DNA of 64,000 nt from Actinomadura atramentaria DSM 43919 (GCF_000381885.1 NZ_KB907208.1:372001-436000); one strand, 5' to 3'. Positions 6,613 to 16,018 are shown, counted from the stretch's first letter. A program made the numbers and translations. The notes: generated by a model not told the origin, from the letters alone.

Positions 6613-6992
6613 GGCTTCCTCCATCGGGCCGGGCCCTTGCCGGAGCACCTCGTCACCTCGGAACAAGGGTCCAGGATGAGCGTACGCTCGACACCGGATG
6701 ACGTCCTTCAGTCAGGACGGATGGTAAATCGTTCGGTCTGCTCGACTCCGGGATCACGTCGGTGTTGGGACTTCCAAGCGAGGGGGAGACGGCCGGGGGT
6801 CGGCGACCCGGTCGGAACCCCGCGCCGCATTGAGTCGCGATGCAGCCTGTGCGTCCGCGCCGAGTCACAGGTCTCACCGCTCACCTCCGTGACCCGGTCC
6901 CGCACGCGGAAGGCCGTAGAGGAGCTCGCCTGGTCAGAACCCGCTTGGCGGCGGTTCACGTCCGCCCGATGCCGTTCAGGCCGACCGATCCA

Positions 6993-7040
6993 CCGTGAGC
7001 GCCCCCGCCCAGACGGAGTTCCGGGCGGGGGCGCTCACGG
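6993..7040. terminator. Perfect 18-bp stem hairpin, probable bidirectional terminator
   Basis: ccgtgagcgcccccgccc (6993-7010) is perfectly complementary to gggcgggggcgctcacgg (7023-7040), with a 12-nt loop. It is one of the strongest stem-loops in the window, yet no plus-strand gene ends within 1 kb upstream. It insulates the histidine kinase gene from upstream transcription or marks a lost gene. Confidence 0.6.
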
Positions 7041-7050
7041 GTCGAGGTGG

Positions 7051-7064
7051 GGGTAGCCCTACCT
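7051..7064 (+). promoter_or_regulatory. Palindromic motif GGTAG-CC-CTACC upstream of the kinase gene
   Basis: gggtagccctacct contains the inverted repeat ggtag-cc-ctacc (7052-7063), about 106 nt before the kinase start. The 11 bases tagccctacct recur in the same orientation upstream of the DUF4097 lipoprotein gene (28464 to 28450, minus strand). It is a candidate site for the NarL/LiaR-type response regulator encoded just downstream. Confidence 0.4.
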
Positions 7065-7169
7065 GGGGGTTGGTGGGGTGCTGGATGGTGGGCGGCTGGC
7101 TGGTCGGGGAGGCTGGGGACTGTGCGGCGGCGTGGGTCGTCGGGCGGTGGAGCGGGGTTGGAGGCGACC

Positions 7170-8486
7170 GTGGGTGAAGTGAGCAGGGCCGGGGCGGTGG
7201 GTGTCGCGGACGGGGCGTGGACGCCCGGGGCGATGGTCCGGGCGGCCGTGAACTGGCGGGCCGCGATCTATCTCGGCGTCCACTTCTTCTTCGGGCTGGC
7301 GTACTTCATCGGGTTGCTCGTCGGGATCACGGTCTCGGGGGCGTTGACGGTCATCTGGGTCGGGATTCCGCTGCTCGCCGGAGTGATGGTGCTGTGGCGG
7401 GCCGTGGCGATGGTGGAGCGGCGGCTCGCGCGGCTCGCGTTCGGCGTCCGCATCCCCGACCCGTACCGGCCGATGCCGCGCGGCCGGAACCCGTTCCCCA
7501 AGCTGAAGGCGCTCGTCCTCGACCCGGCGACGTGGAAGGACCTCGTCTACCTCGCCTCGACGTTCCCGATCGGCCTCGCGGAGTTCGTCGTGTCGGCGGT
7601 CGCGTGGTCGGCGACGGCGATGCTGCTGTTCTCCCCGGCCATCGTGCTCGGCAGCGGCGGCATGGAGGTCAACTTCGGGCCGGTGTCGTACTGGGCGGGC
7701 AACCCGCTGGAGGCGCTGCCGATGGCCGCGCTCGGCGTCGTCGCGCTGCTCGTCGCGCTGTACGTGACGCGGACGATCGCCATCGCGCACGCCCTGTGGG
7801 CGCGGCTCCTGCTCGGCCCGAACCGCGCGCAGGCCGAGAACCGCGAACTGCGCGCGACGACCGAACGCCTCCAGGCGAGCCGGGCGCGCGGCGTGGACGC
7901 CGTCGAGTTCGAGCGCCGCCGCATCGAGCGGGACCTGCACGACGGCGCGCAGCAGCGCCTGCTGGCCGTCGCGATGGACATCGGCCGCGCCCGCGCCAAG
8001 CTCGACAGCGACCCCGAGGGCGCGCGCGACCTCATCGAGCAGGCGCACGCGGGCACCCGCGAGGCGATCCAGGAACTGCGCGACCTGGCGCGCGGCATCT
8101 ACCCGGCGATCCTCACCGACCGGGGCCTGGACCCGGCGCTGTCCGGGCTCGCCGGACGCGCCCCGGTGCCCGTCGAGGTGGACGTGGACCTGCCCGAGCG
8201 GCCCCCGGCGGCGGTCGAGAGCATCGCGTACTTCATCGTCGCGGAGGCGCTGGCGAACGTCGCCAAGTACGCGCGGGCGACGCGGGCGTCGGTGCGGGTC
8301 GCCCGCGAGGACGCGTGGGTCGTCGTGGAGATCGCCGACAACGGCGTCGGCGGCGCGGTCGTCCGGCCGTCCGGCGGCCTGGCCGGGCTCGCCGACCGGG
8401 CCGCGACCATCGACGGCATGGTCCTGGTGGACAGCCCGCCCGGCGGGCCCACGATCGTCCGCGCGGACCTGCCCTGCACCTGGTGA
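7170..8486 (+). CDS. Sensor histidine kinase, HisKA_3 type
   Basis: A 438-aa membrane kinase starting at GTG 7170 behind GGAGG (5-nt spacing). The N-terminal sensor domain (about 30-215) has two hydrophobic hairpins, around residues 35-85 and 125-205. A linker coiled coil leads to the dimerisation box with phospho-acceptor His257 in [11 protein letters not shown]. The HATPase_c domain has E-A-L-A-N-V-A-K-Y (N box) and D-N-G-V-G-G followed by G-G-L-A-G-L. The response regulator gene follows after 26 nt, so this is a complete two-component pair. The layout resembles LiaS/DesK-class envelope-stress sensors; the signal is unknown. Confidence 0.93.
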   Translation: MGEVSRAGAVGVADGAWTPGAMVRAAVNWRAAIYLGVHFFFGLAYFIGLLVGITVSGALTVIWVGIPLLAGVMVLWRAVAMVERRLARLAFGVRIPDPYRPMPRGRNPFPKLKALVLDPATWKDLVYLASTFPIGLAEFVVSAVAWSATAMLLFSPAIVLGSGGMEVNFGPVSYWAGNPLEALPMAALGVVALLVALYVTRTIAIAHALWARLLLGPNRAQAENRELRATTERLQASRARGVDAVEFERRRIERDLHDGAQQRLLAVAMDIGRARAKLDSDPEGARDLIEQAHAGTREAIQELRDLARGIYPAILTDRGLDPALSGLAGRAPVPVEVDVDLPERPPAAVESIAYFIVAEALANVAKYARATRASVRVAREDAWVVVEIADNGVGGAVVRPSGGLAGLADRAATIDGMVLVDSPPGGPTIVRADLPCTW

Positions 8487-8512
8487 GCGACGGCCCCGGC
8501 ATGATGGGGGGC

Positions 8513-9166
8513 ATGCGCGTGGTGATCGCCGAGGACTCGGTGCTGTTGCGGGAAGGGCTCGTCCGGCTCCTGGCGGACGCGGGCATCGAGACCGTCGCGA
8601 CGGTCGGCGACGGGCCCGGCCTCCCGCCCGCCGTGCAGGAGTACCGCCCGGACCTGGCGATCGTGGACGTGCGGATGCCCCCGTCCTTCACCGACGAGGG
8701 GCTGCGCGCCGCGCTGGAGGCCCGCGCCCGCGTCCCCGGCACGCCGATCCTCGTCCTGTCGCAGTACGTGGAGGAGCGGTACGCCACCGACCTCATCGGC
8801 GGCGGCGCGGAGGGCGTCGGCTACCTGCTGAAGGAGCGGGTGTCGGAGGTCGCGGAGTTCATCGACGCGGTCCGGCGCATCGCGGCGGGCGGGACGGTCA
8901 TCGACCCCGAGGTCATCGGCCAGCTCCTCGGCCGCCGCCGCACCGGCGATCCGCTGGAGGCGCTGACGCCCCGCGAGCGCGAGGTGCTGGCGCTGATGGC
9001 CGAGGGCGGGTCCAACGCCTCGATCGCCGCGCGCCTCGTCGTCACCGAGGGCGCGGTCGAGAAGCACATCTCCAACATCTTCGCCAAACTCGGCCTCCAG
9101 CCCGCCCAGGGCGGCCACCGCCGCGTCATGGCGGTTTTGACGTATCTCGGCCGCGCCGGGGGTTGA
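8513..9166 (+). CDS. NarL/LuxR-family response regulator
   Basis: A 217-aa regulator with a receiver domain (acidic pocket E-D near residue 7-8, phospho-acceptor Asp52 in A-I-V-D-V-R, Lys in L-L-K-E-R) and a C-terminal LuxR helix-turn-helix ([12 protein letters not shown] ... G-A-V-E-K-H-I). ATG 8513 is chosen because M-R-V-V-I-A-E-D is the canonical beginning and ATGGGGGGC gives a G-rich binding site; ATG 8501 would add four residues. Partner of the kinase upstream. It may bind the ggtag-cc-ctacc motif before its own operon. Confidence 0.93.
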   Translation: MRVVIAEDSVLLREGLVRLLADAGIETVATVGDGPGLPPAVQEYRPDLAIVDVRMPPSFTDEGLRAALEARARVPGTPILVLSQYVEERYATDLIGGGAEGVGYLLKERVSEVAEFIDAVRRIAAGGTVIDPEVIGQLLGRRRTGDPLEALTPREREVLALMAEGGSNASIAARLVVTEGAVEKHISNIFAKLGLQPAQGGHRRVMAVLTYLGRAGG

Positions 9167-9327
9167 CCGGGGGCCGCCGGGGGGAATGGGCGGTGACCTC
9201 GGCACGTTCGGGTATCTGGCACACTTGGAGTGCAACCGCTGCGGTACCGGTTCACGCTTCCCGTCGCCTCGCCGGCCTTCGCCGTGCGAGCGGGACGCCC
9301 GGCGACCGCTCTAGGCGAGGAGAACCC

Positions 9328-9540
9328 ATGAAGCCCGACATCCACCCGAACTATGTCGTCACGACGGTGACCTGCACCTGCGGGAACACCTTCGAGACCC
9401 GCAGCACCGCCGAGAACGGCCAGATCCGCGCCGACGTGTGCTCGGCGTGCCACCCGTTCTACACGGGCAAGCAGAAGATCCTCGACACCGGCGGCCGGGT
9501 GGCCCGCTTCGAGCAGCGGTTCGGCAAGCGGAGCAAGTAG
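9328..9540 (+). CDS. rpmE: 50S ribosomal protein L31
   Basis: A 70-aa L31 protein beginning M-K-P-D-I-H-P-N-Y, with the zinc-binding cysteines of the C+ form (T-C-T-C-G-N and [11 protein letters not shown]). The GGCGAGGAG ribosome-binding site lies 5 nt before the ATG. This is the zinc-containing form, so a zinc-free paralogue may exist elsewhere. It begins the conserved rpmE-prfA-prmC-tsaC cluster and is followed by a strong hairpin. Confidence 0.98.
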   Translation: MKPDIHPNYVVTTVTCTCGNTFETRSTAENGQIRADVCSACHPFYTGKQKILDTGGRVARFEQRFGKRSK

Positions 9541-9550
9541 CGCACCGCCC

Positions 9551-9578
9551 GGCGCGCCGCCGAGCCCGGCGGCGCGCC
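9551..9578 (+). terminator. Hairpin after rpmE
   Basis: ggcgcgccgccg (9551-9562) pairs with cggcggcgcgcc (9567-9578) around a 4-nt loop, 10 nt after the rpmE stop. There is no U-tract, typical for high-GC terminators. It probably limits read-through from the highly expressed ribosomal gene into prfA. Confidence 0.65.
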
Positions 9579-9656
9579 GCGCAGTGACCAGGAGCCGCCG
9601 GGACGCCCCCGTCGCGGCTCGAAACCGGCCGTCAGGCCAGGCCCAGGACGCACACC

Positions 9657-10721
9657 GTGAATCTCGACGATCTGATCAGCGAATACGCCGACATCGAGGT
9701 CCGTCTCGCCGACCCCGCCGTCCACGCCGACCAGAGCGAGGCGCGGCGGCTGGGCAAGCGGTACGCGCGGCTGCGGCCGATCGTCGAGACGTACCGGGAG
9801 CGGAAGGCCGCCGAGGACGACCTGGCCGCCGCCCGGGAGCTGTCCGCCGAGGACGAGGCGTTCGCCGCCGAGGCCGCCGAGCTGGAGCGCCGCTGCGGCG
9901 AGCTGGAGGAGCGGCTGCGGCACCTGCTGATCCCCCGCGACCCCAGCGACGACAAGGACACGATCCTGGAGATCAAGGCGGGCGAGGGCGGCGAGGAGTC
10001 CGCGCTGTTCGCCGGGGACCTGCTGCGGATGTACCTGCGGTACGCCGAGCGGGTCGGCTGGAAGACCGAGATCATCGACGCGCACCCGTCCGACCTCGGC
10101 GGCTACAAGGACGTCACGGTCGGCGTGAAGGCGACCGGCTCCCACGAGGAGGGCGTCTGGACGCGGCTGAAGTTCGAGGGCGGCGTCCACCGGGTGCAGC
10201 GCGTCCCGGCGACCGAGTCGCAGGGCCGCATCCACACCAGCGCGGTCGGCGTGCTGGTGACGCCCGAGGCCGAGGACGTGGACGTCCAGATCGACCCGAA
10301 CGACCTGCGCGTCGACGTGTACCGCTCGTCGGGCCCCGGCGGGCAGAGCGTCAACACCACCGACTCGGCGGTCCGGATCACCCACCTGCCGACCGGCACG
10401 GTCGTGTCCTGCCAGAACGAGAAGAGCCAGCTCCAGAACAAGGAGCAGGCGCTGCGCATCCTGCGGTCCCGCCTGCTGGCGATGGCGCAGGAGGAGGCGG
10501 ACGCGGCGGCGTCGGCGGAGCGCCGCAGCCAGGTCCGCACGGTGGACCGGTCCGAGCGCGTCCGCACCTACAACTATCCGGAGAACCGCATCTCCGACCA
10601 CCGCGTGGGCTACAAGGCGTACAACCTCGACCAGGTGCTGGACGGCGACCTCCACAACGTGACGCAGGCGCTCGTGGACGCCGACCTCCAGCGCCGGCTG
10701 GACGAAGCCCAAGGATCATGA
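9657..10721 (+). CDS. prfA: Peptide chain release factor 1 (RF1)
   Basis: A 354-aa class I release factor that reads UAA and UAG. It carries the universal G-G-Q motif in [10 protein letters not shown] and the RF1-type P-A-T codon-recognition tripeptide in R-V-P-A-T-E-S. The GTG start at 9657 gives the normal N terminus N-L-D-D-L-I-S-E-Y. The stop overlaps the ATG of prmC (ATGA), fitting since PrmC methylates the GGQ glutamine. Confidence 0.98.
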   Translation: MNLDDLISEYADIEVRLADPAVHADQSEARRLGKRYARLRPIVETYRERKAAEDDLAAARELSAEDEAFAAEAAELERRCGELEERLRHLLIPRDPSDDKDTILEIKAGEGGEESALFAGDLLRMYLRYAERVGWKTEIIDAHPSDLGGYKDVTVGVKATGSHEEGVWTRLKFEGGVHRVQRVPATESQGRIHTSAVGVLVTPEAEDVDVQIDPNDLRVDVYRSSGPGGQSVNTTDSAVRITHLPTGTVVSCQNEKSQLQNKEQALRILRSRLLAMAQEEADAAASAERRSQVRTVDRSERVRTYNYPENRISDHRVGYKAYNLDQVLDGDLHNVTQALVDADLQRRLDEAQGS

Positions 10722-11578
10722 ACCTGCTGCTGGACGAGATCGCCCGGGCCACGGCGCGGCTGGCCGACGCCGGGGCCGCGTCGCCGCGCGCCGACGCCGA
10801 GGAGCTGGCGGCCGCCGTCCACGGCGTGAGCCGCGGCGAGCTGCACAACGTGCCCGACAGCGCCTTCGACGCGCTGTTCTGGGAGTACGTGGCGCGGCGC
10901 GAGGCGGGCGAGCCGCTGCAGCACATCACCGGGCGGGCGTTCTTCCGGTACCTGGAGCTGAAGGTCGGGCCGGGGGTGTTCGTGCCGCGCCCGGAGACCG
11001 AGGTCATGGTCGGGTGGGCGCTGGAGACGCTGCGGGACATGGACGTCCGCGACCCGCTGGTGGTGGACCTCGGCACCGGGTCGGGGGCCATCGCGCTGTC
11101 GATCGCGCTGGAGGCCCCGCGGGCGCGCGTCCACGCCGTCGAGAAGGACCCGGCGGCGTTCGTCCACGCGAACCGCAACATCGAGGAGCTGGACGAGCGC
11201 GGGCGCGTCCGGCTGCACCTGGACGACTTCGCGACCGCGCTCGGCGAGCTGGACGGCACCGTCGACCTGGTGGTCAGCAACCCCCCGTACATCCCGATGA
11301 GCGAGTGGGAGTACGTGCCGCGCGACGTCCGCGACCACGACCCGGCGGACGCGCTGTGGGGCGGCGGCGACGACGGCCTGGACGCGGTCCGCGTGGTGGA
11401 GCGCACCGCGCGGCGGCTGCTGCGCCCCGGCGGCTACGTCGCGGTCGAGCACAGCGATCTGCAGGGCAACGACGTCTACTGGACGTTCGCCGAGGAGAAC
11501 GGCTGGCGGGACGTGCGCAACCGGCGCGACCTGACCAACCGGGACCGTTTCGTCACCGCGCGCCTCGGCGTCGACTGA
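10718..11578 (+). CDS. prmC: Release factor glutamine N5-methyltransferase
   Basis: A 286-aa SAM-dependent methyltransferase that modifies the Gln of the release-factor GGQ motif. It shows the SAM-binding [10 protein letters not shown] and the catalytic S-N-P-P-Y-I-P motif, plus the upstream F-V-P-R-P-E-T-E box of the PrmC/HemK family. It is coupled to prfA through an ATGA overlap and followed after 29 nt by tsaC. Confidence 0.97.
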   Translation: MNLLLDEIARATARLADAGAASPRADAEELAAAVHGVSRGELHNVPDSAFDALFWEYVARREAGEPLQHITGRAFFRYLELKVGPGVFVPRPETEVMVGWALETLRDMDVRDPLVVDLGTGSGAIALSIALEAPRARVHAVEKDPAAFVHANRNIEELDERGRVRLHLDDFATALGELDGTVDLVVSNPPYIPMSEWEYVPRDVRDHDPADALWGGGDDGLDAVRVVERTARRLLRPGGYVAVEHSDLQGNDVYWTFAEENGWRDVRNRRDLTNRDRFVTARLGVD

Positions 11579-11607
11579 GCCGCGCGGGACAGGAGGGAAC
11601 CCCCATC

Positions 11608-12411
11608 GTGAGCCGACGTTACGACTGCTCCGACCCGGTGGAGCGCAGCCGGGGGATCGGCGAGGCCGCCTCGGCGGTCCGGCGCGGCGACCTGGTCGTC
11701 CTGCCGACCGACACCGTGTACGGGGTCGGCGCGGACGCGTTCACGCCGTCGGCGGTGCAGGCGCTGCTGGACGCCAAGGGCCGGGGCCGGGACATGCCGC
11801 CGCCGGTGCTGGTGGGTTCGGTGCGCGCCGCGACGGCGCTGGTGGAGGACCTCGGCACCTACGGCCAGGACCTGATCGACGAGTTCTGGCCGGGCGCGCT
11901 GACGATCGTGTGCCGCGCGAACCAGAACCTGCTGTGGGACCTCGGGGAGACCAAGGGCACGGTCGCGGTGCGGATGCCGATGCACGAGCTGGCCGTGGAG
12001 CTGCTGAAGGAGACGGGGCCGCTCGCGGTGAGCAGCGCGAACCTGTCGGGGCGTCCGGCGGCGCGGACGGCGGCGGAGGCCGAGGAGATGCTCGGGGACT
12101 CCGTCGCGGCGTATCTGGACGGCGGCCCGTCCGGCGCGGGGGAGGCGTCCACGATCGTGGACCTCACCGGGCCGGTGCCGCGGCTGCTGCGCGCGGGCGC
12201 GATCCCGGACTACAAGATCCGCGCGGTCGTCGGCGTCCTGCTGACCGACGAGGACGAGAAGGACGACGAGCCCGACGCCGTTTCGCCGGTCGATCTGCGG
12301 AAAACGGCCGAGCCCGCCGCGGACGGAAAGGCCGAGGAAAAGGCCGCCGCCGCGCCGGACGACGCCAATGTCCGGCTGCGCAAGGACGTGACCGACGACA
12401 CAGCCGACTGA
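11608..12411 (+). CDS. tsaC: L-threonylcarbamoyladenylate synthase (Sua5/YciO/YrdC)
   Basis: A 267-aa enzyme making threonylcarbamoyl-AMP for the t6A37 modification of ANN-decoding tRNAs. The YrdC core covers about residues 1-210, with D-L-V-V-L-P-T-D-T-V-Y-G-V-G and the S-S-A-N-x-S-G box. The GTG start 11608 follows AGGAGG. After the core comes a charged, Ala/Lys/Asp/Glu-rich tail of about 55 residues that is not part of the catalytic fold and is probably disordered. A terminator lies 31 nt downstream. Confidence 0.96.
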   Translation: MSRRYDCSDPVERSRGIGEAASAVRRGDLVVLPTDTVYGVGADAFTPSAVQALLDAKGRGRDMPPPVLVGSVRAATALVEDLGTYGQDLIDEFWPGALTIVCRANQNLLWDLGETKGTVAVRMPMHELAVELLKETGPLAVSSANLSGRPAARTAAEAEEMLGDSVAAYLDGGPSGAGEASTIVDLTGPVPRLLRAGAIPDYKIRAVVGVLLTDEDEKDDEPDAVSPVDLRKTAEPAADGKAEEKAAAAPDDANVRLRKDVTDDTAD

Positions 12412-12442
12412 GTTCGTTCCCCGGCCGGATGCGGCCACGGAA

Positions 12443-12474
12443 AAGGCCCCGCCGCGTGTACTCGGCGGGGCCTT
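12443..12474. terminator. Bidirectional terminator between convergent genes
   Basis: aaggccccgccg (12443-12454) pairs perfectly with cggcggggcctt (12463-12474) around an 8-nt loop. The A-rich and T-rich flanks allow termination on both strands, serving tsaC (plus) and the secreted-protein gene (minus). Confidence 0.85.
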
Positions 12475-12493
12475 CTTCGAGGGGAGCGGAAGA

Positions 12494-12925
12494 TCAGTAG
12501 AGCTTCTTCCACGGGCCGGCCGCGAGCTTGCGGTCGGACACGCGAACGCCGACCTCGCGCACGTAGGCGTGCGCCGGGTAACCGGCGGTGTAGGCGCCCC
12601 GGTAGCCGCTGAACTTGGTGTCGGCGGGCTTGCCGGTGCGGCTGTCCACGAAGTAGAAGACCGAGGAGTACTTCGACTTCTTGTAGCCGGCCGTCCAGGT
12701 GCGGAACTGCACGCCCGGGGACCAGCCGTTCTTCTTGCTGTCGGCGAGCCAGACCTTGAGCGTGGCCTTCTTGGACGTGTGGCTCCAGGTGCCGTACGCC
12801 TTGAGGGTGCTCCAGCCGTTCTTGCTCGTCCAGCTGTGGGTCGCCGCGTCGGCGGGGGCGGCGACGGCCACCGTGCCGGCGAGGACGGTGCCGGCGGCGA
12901 GGGCCGCGGCAACGAGACGCCGCAT
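12494..12925 (-). CDS. Secreted protein of unknown function
   Basis: A 143-aa protein with a clear export signal: M-R-R, a hydrophobic Ala/Val/Leu core, and a probable cleavage site after A-P-A-D-A-A. ATG 12925 follows GGAGG at 5-nt spacing. The mature part (about 115 aa) is rich in Trp, Tyr, Lys and Ser, has no Cys, and looks beta-rich, basic and extracellular. I recognise no catalytic motif. It is one of three genes interrupting the conserved order between tsaC and the WecA-like gene. Confidence 0.85.
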   Translation of the reverse strand: MRRLVAAALAAGTVLAGTVAVAAPADAATHSWTSKNGWSTLKAYGTWSHTSKKATLKVWLADSKKNGWSPGVQFRTWTAGYKKSKYSSVFYFVDSRTGKPADTKFSGYRGAYTAGYPAHAYVREVGVRVSDRKLAAGPWKKLY

Positions 12926-12996
12926 TCGTACCTCCATGCTCAGCTATCTCGGAATTAGCCCCGTAAACCTAGCAGGGGCCGCCGACGTTTCACTCG

Positions 12997-14943
12997 TCAA
13001 TTGTCGAGGGCGTCGAGCAGCGCGCGCATGTCCGCGAGCGCGGCGCGCGCGTGCCCGGCGACGCGCTCCAGCGCGGCGGGCGCTTCGGCCGCGGGGGCGG
13101 CGGCCCCGGCCTCGGCGGTGCGGACGAGCCGCGTCGCGTGGTCCAGGACGCTGCCGCGCAGCCCGATCGCGATCCGGTGCCGCTCGGCGCGGACGGCCTC
13201 GGCGGCGCGCGCCTCGACGGTCTCCAGCGCGCCCGCCTCCCACCGCCCGGCGCGCAGCGCGACGGCGCGGCCCCACGCCCAGAACGGCGTCAGGACCAGC
13301 AGCGCGCCCCCGCCGCCGACGAGCACGCCGAACGCGAGGTCGCCGGGCCGTCCGCCGTCCGGGTCGACGGCGATGACGGCGGTGAGCCCGGCCGCCCACG
13401 GGACGGCCGCGACGAGCGGCGCGGGCCACGTCCGCGCGCCGCGCGGCCCCGCGTGGCGCGCGACGGCGTACACGGCGATCATCGACGCGGGCGAGCCGAC
13501 GACCAGCACCGCCCACGCGACGGGCGCGAACGCCGCTGCCGCCGCCGACCACGCCAGGTCGAGGGCGACGAGCGCGGCGAGCGTCCGCCACGGCGCGCGC
13601 CGCCGCCACCACAGCGGCGCCGCCCGGACCGCGACGCCGACCGAGACCAGCGCGGCCAGCGTCGGCGACGGGTCGCGGACGATCGGATCGGGCGGCAGGA
13701 ACGCCAGCAGCCCGGGCAGCAGCGCGCAGAACGCCGCCACCGCGCCGTCCAGGAACTCCGGCCAGCCCGGACCCCGACGCGGCGCGCCCGGCGGCAGGTC
13801 CGCGCGCACCGCCCAGCCGCCGCCCGGCTCGGGACCGGCCGCGAGCGTGCCGCCGACGCCCGCCGCGCGCTCGCGCATCCCGTCGATGCCGCGCCCGCCG
13901 CCGAGCCCGCCGCCGCCCGCGCGCGCCGGGTCGGGCGCGGTGTTGACGACCTCGATCCGCACCCGCCCCGGCGCGTACCGCACGGCGACCGTCACGGCCG
14001 CGCCCGGCGCGTAGCGGACCGCGTTCGTCAGCGCTTCCTGCGCGATGCGGTACGCGGCCGTCACCGTCTCCGGCCGCGCCCGCCGCGCCCGGCCCTCGAA
14101 CTCCAGCCCGACCGGGACGCCGAGCCGGGCGAGCCCGTCGCACAGCGGCGGCAGCAGCCGGTCCAGCCGCCCGCCCGCGTCGGCGTCTACGGCGTCCACG
14201 ACGTCCACCAGGTGCGCGAGCGCGGCCAGGACCTCGCGGCCCGTCGCGGCGGCGGCGGCCAGCGCGCCGCGGGCCACCGCCGGGTCGCGGACGCGCGCCG
14301 CCGCCGTGCTGTGGACCGCGACCGCGCTGAGATGGTGCCCCGCGACGTCGTGCAGGTCGCGGGCGAGCCGCCGCCGTTCGGCCGCCGCCGCGTCCCGCCG
14401 CTCGGCGTCGCCCGCCGCGAGCCGCCCGGCCAGCGCGCGGCGCCGCGCCCGCTGCTGCCGCCGCGTCTGCCCGAGCGCGAGGATGACCAGGTACGCGCCG
14501 CCGTCGATCAGCTCGGCGACGAGCACGTCCGCGACGCCGTGCCGGACGGGCAGGAACGCCAGGAACGTCACGGCCCACACCGCGAGCGCCGCGGCGACGG
14601 CCGTCCGGCGGTCCCGGCGGACCGCCACCGAGAACAGCGCGACGCACTCGGCGACGCCGCCGACCAGCACGTCCGCGTCGTGGACCGCGAGCGCCGCCGC
14701 CGCGCCGACCGCCGACGTCGCGGCGAGGACGGCCAGCGGCGCGCGCCGCCGCCACACCAGCGCGCCCGCGCCGCCGAGGACGCCCGCCCACACCAGCGCC
14801 CACGCGGTCCGGTCCAGCGCGCCCGCGAGCAGCCACGTCCCGCCGAGCTGCGCGAGCGCGAGCAGCGCGGGCACGGCGACATCGGCGGGGACGGGCCACC
14901 GCGCCGCGTCGCCGCCGTCCCCGTTCCGGTCCCCGGGCCGCAC
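12997..14943 (-). CDS. Histidine kinase fused to a second, degenerate sensor module
   Basis: A 648-aa protein. The first half is an ordinary HisKA_3 kinase: membrane segments (about 20-160), His198 in A-R-D-L-H-D-V-A-G-H-H, the N box E-A-L-T-N-A-V-R-Y and a glycine-rich G-G-R-G-I-D-G-M-R-E-R lid (about 365-385). From about residue 415 a second membrane region begins, ending in E-R-H-R-I-A-I-G-L-R-G-S-V-L-D-H, which resembles the His box but has Arg at the acceptor position. The protein then stops without an ATPase domain. No response regulator is adjacent. The GTG start 14943 has only a weak TAGGG site. Confidence 0.8.
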   Translation of the reverse strand: MRPGDRNGDGGDAARWPVPADVAVPALLALAQLGGTWLLAGALDRTAWALVWAGVLGGAGALVWRRRAPLAVLAATSAVGAAAALAVHDADVLVGGVAECVALFSVAVRRDRRTAVAAALAVWAVTFLAFLPVRHGVADVLVAELIDGGAYLVILALGQTRRQQRARRRALAGRLAAGDAERRDAAAAERRRLARDLHDVAGHHLSAVAVHSTAAARVRDPAVARGALAAAAATGREVLAALAHLVDVVDAVDADAGGRLDRLLPPLCDGLARLGVPVGLEFEGRARRARPETVTAAYRIAQEALTNAVRYAPGAAVTVAVRYAPGRVRIEVVNTAPDPARAGGGGLGGGRGIDGMRERAAGVGGTLAAGPEPGGGWAVRADLPPGAPRRGPGWPEFLDGAVAAFCALLPGLLAFLPPDPIVRDPSPTLAALVSVGVAVRAAPLWWRRRAPWRTLAALVALDLAWSAAAAAFAPVAWAVLVVGSPASMIAVYAVARHAGPRGARTWPAPLVAAVPWAAGLTAVIAVDPDGGRPGDLAFGVLVGGGGALLVLTPFWAWGRAVALRAGRWEAGALETVEARAAEAVRAERHRIAIGLRGSVLDHATRLVRTAEAGAAAPAAEAPAALERVAGHARAALADMRALLDALDN

Positions 14944-15055
14944 GCGACCGACCCTAGACGCGATCCGGACGCGGACGTTCCGGGCAACCCTCGGTACGAC
15001 CGGCCCGGTCGGTGGAACCATGCATGACGTGGGGACGGGCGGGGGAGCACCGGCG

Positions 15056-16018
15056 ATGGCGGCGCGCGCCGTGCTGTTCGCCGTGCTGCTGCCCGCCGTC
15101 GTGGCCGTGCTCGCGCTTCCCGCGGCCGCCGAAGAAGAGATCCCCGCGTACGACGTCGTGCTGACCGTGCGGCCGGACGGCGTCGTCCACGTCCACGAGA
15201 CGGTCACCTACGACTTCAGCGGCGGCGACGACCACGGCATCGTCCGCCGCGTCCCGTACCGGGAGGGCCGCCGGGTCTACGGCGTCCACCGGATCAGCAC
15301 GAGTTCGTCCACGGGCGCGCCCGCCCGCGCGCGTGTGCGGACGCTGCCGCGCGACGTCCGGATCACCGTCGGCGGCGGAACCCCCGTGGGCGGCCGTCAG
15401 GCGTACGTGATCGAGTACGACGTGACGGGCCTTCTCACGCCCTTCCCCAAGCACGACGAACTCGTCTGGGACGCGCTGGGCACCGCCTGGGACGTACCGG
15501 TGGCCGAGGCCGCCGTCCGAGTCGAGGGCCCGGTCCGGTTCCGGGCGGGCTGCCGCGCGGGCGACCCGCCGCTCACCCCGTGCCTCCGGCACCGCGACGG
15601 CCCGCGCGCGATCGTCTTCAGCCAGCGCGGCCTGGCCCCGCACGAGGGGATGCTGGTCAAGGCGCGGCTGCCCAAGGGCGCGGTCGCGGTGCCGCCGCCC
15701 CGGTTCGCGCCGCCGCGCTGGCGGGGCGGCGGCGTCGGCGGCGTGCTCCTGCTCCTCGGCGTGGTCGCGGCCGTGTGGACGGTCCGGGGCCCGCCCGTCC
15801 CGCGCGCGGCCCCGCCCGTCCTCGCCGCGCTCGGCACCGCGCTGGTCGCCGGGGACCTCGCCGCGAGCGCCGCCCGCGACGGCCTGTGGCTCGCGTCGGC
15901 CGGGAGCCCGGCCGCCGCCGGGGCCGCGCTGCTCGCCGGGGCGGCCGCCGGGGCCCGGACCCGCCGGGCCGCCCGGCGGCCCGCCCGAACCGCCCCGGTG
16001 GTCGGGCGGGAGGAATAG
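15056..16018 (+). CDS. Short DUF2207 membrane protein
   Basis: A 320-aa protein: signal peptide (to about A-L-P-A-A-A-E-E-E), a beta-rich extracellular DUF2207 domain (about 30-215) with D-G-V-V-H-V-H-E-T-V-T-Y-D-F and G-I-V-R-R-V-P-Y, then hydrophobic segments at about 225-245 and 255-310. Typical DUF2207 proteins exceed 500 residues with a Gly-rich C-terminal cytoplasmic part; that part is missing here. ATG 15056 is chosen over 15020 because GGGGGAGC precedes it. It diverges from the fused kinase, sharing a gap of about 110 bp, so the two may be co-regulated. Confidence 0.82.
   Translation: MAARAVLFAVLLPAVVAVLALPAAAEEEIPAYDVVLTVRPDGVVHVHETVTYDFSGGDDHGIVRRVPYREGRRVYGVHRISTSSSTGAPARARVRTLPRDVRITVGGGTPVGGRQAYVIEYDVTGLLTPFPKHDELVWDALGTAWDVPVAEAAVRVEGPVRFRAGCRAGDPPLTPCLRHRDGPRAIVFSQRGLAPHEGMLVKARLPKGAVAVPPPRFAPPRWRGGGVGGVLLLLGVVAAVWTVRGPPVPRAAPPVLAALGTALVAGDLAASAARDGLWLASAGSPAAAGAALLAGAAAGARTRRAARRPARTAPVVGREE

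Larger units (their letters stand above)
6613..7169. other. Gene-poor gap of about 550 bp
   Basis: No credible coding frame was found. The AT-richer stretch around 6715-6745 probably holds the promoter of the minus-strand operon that begins at 6612. The 3' part holds a very stable isolated hairpin (6993-7040) and a palindromic motif (7051-7064) ahead of the histidine kinase gene. The middle (about 6770-6990) looks like non-coding or decayed sequence. Confidence 0.5.

Noticed and set aside
6708..6959. A small 83-codon minus-strand frame in the gap before the kinase gene
   Set aside because: Codon usage is not the G/C-third pattern of the neighbours, no ribosome-binding site and no family resemblance.
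13051..15027. A 658-codon plus-strand frame across the fused kinase gene
   Set aside because: Antisense shadow, very Arg/Ala/Pro-rich; the minus strand encodes the kinase motifs.
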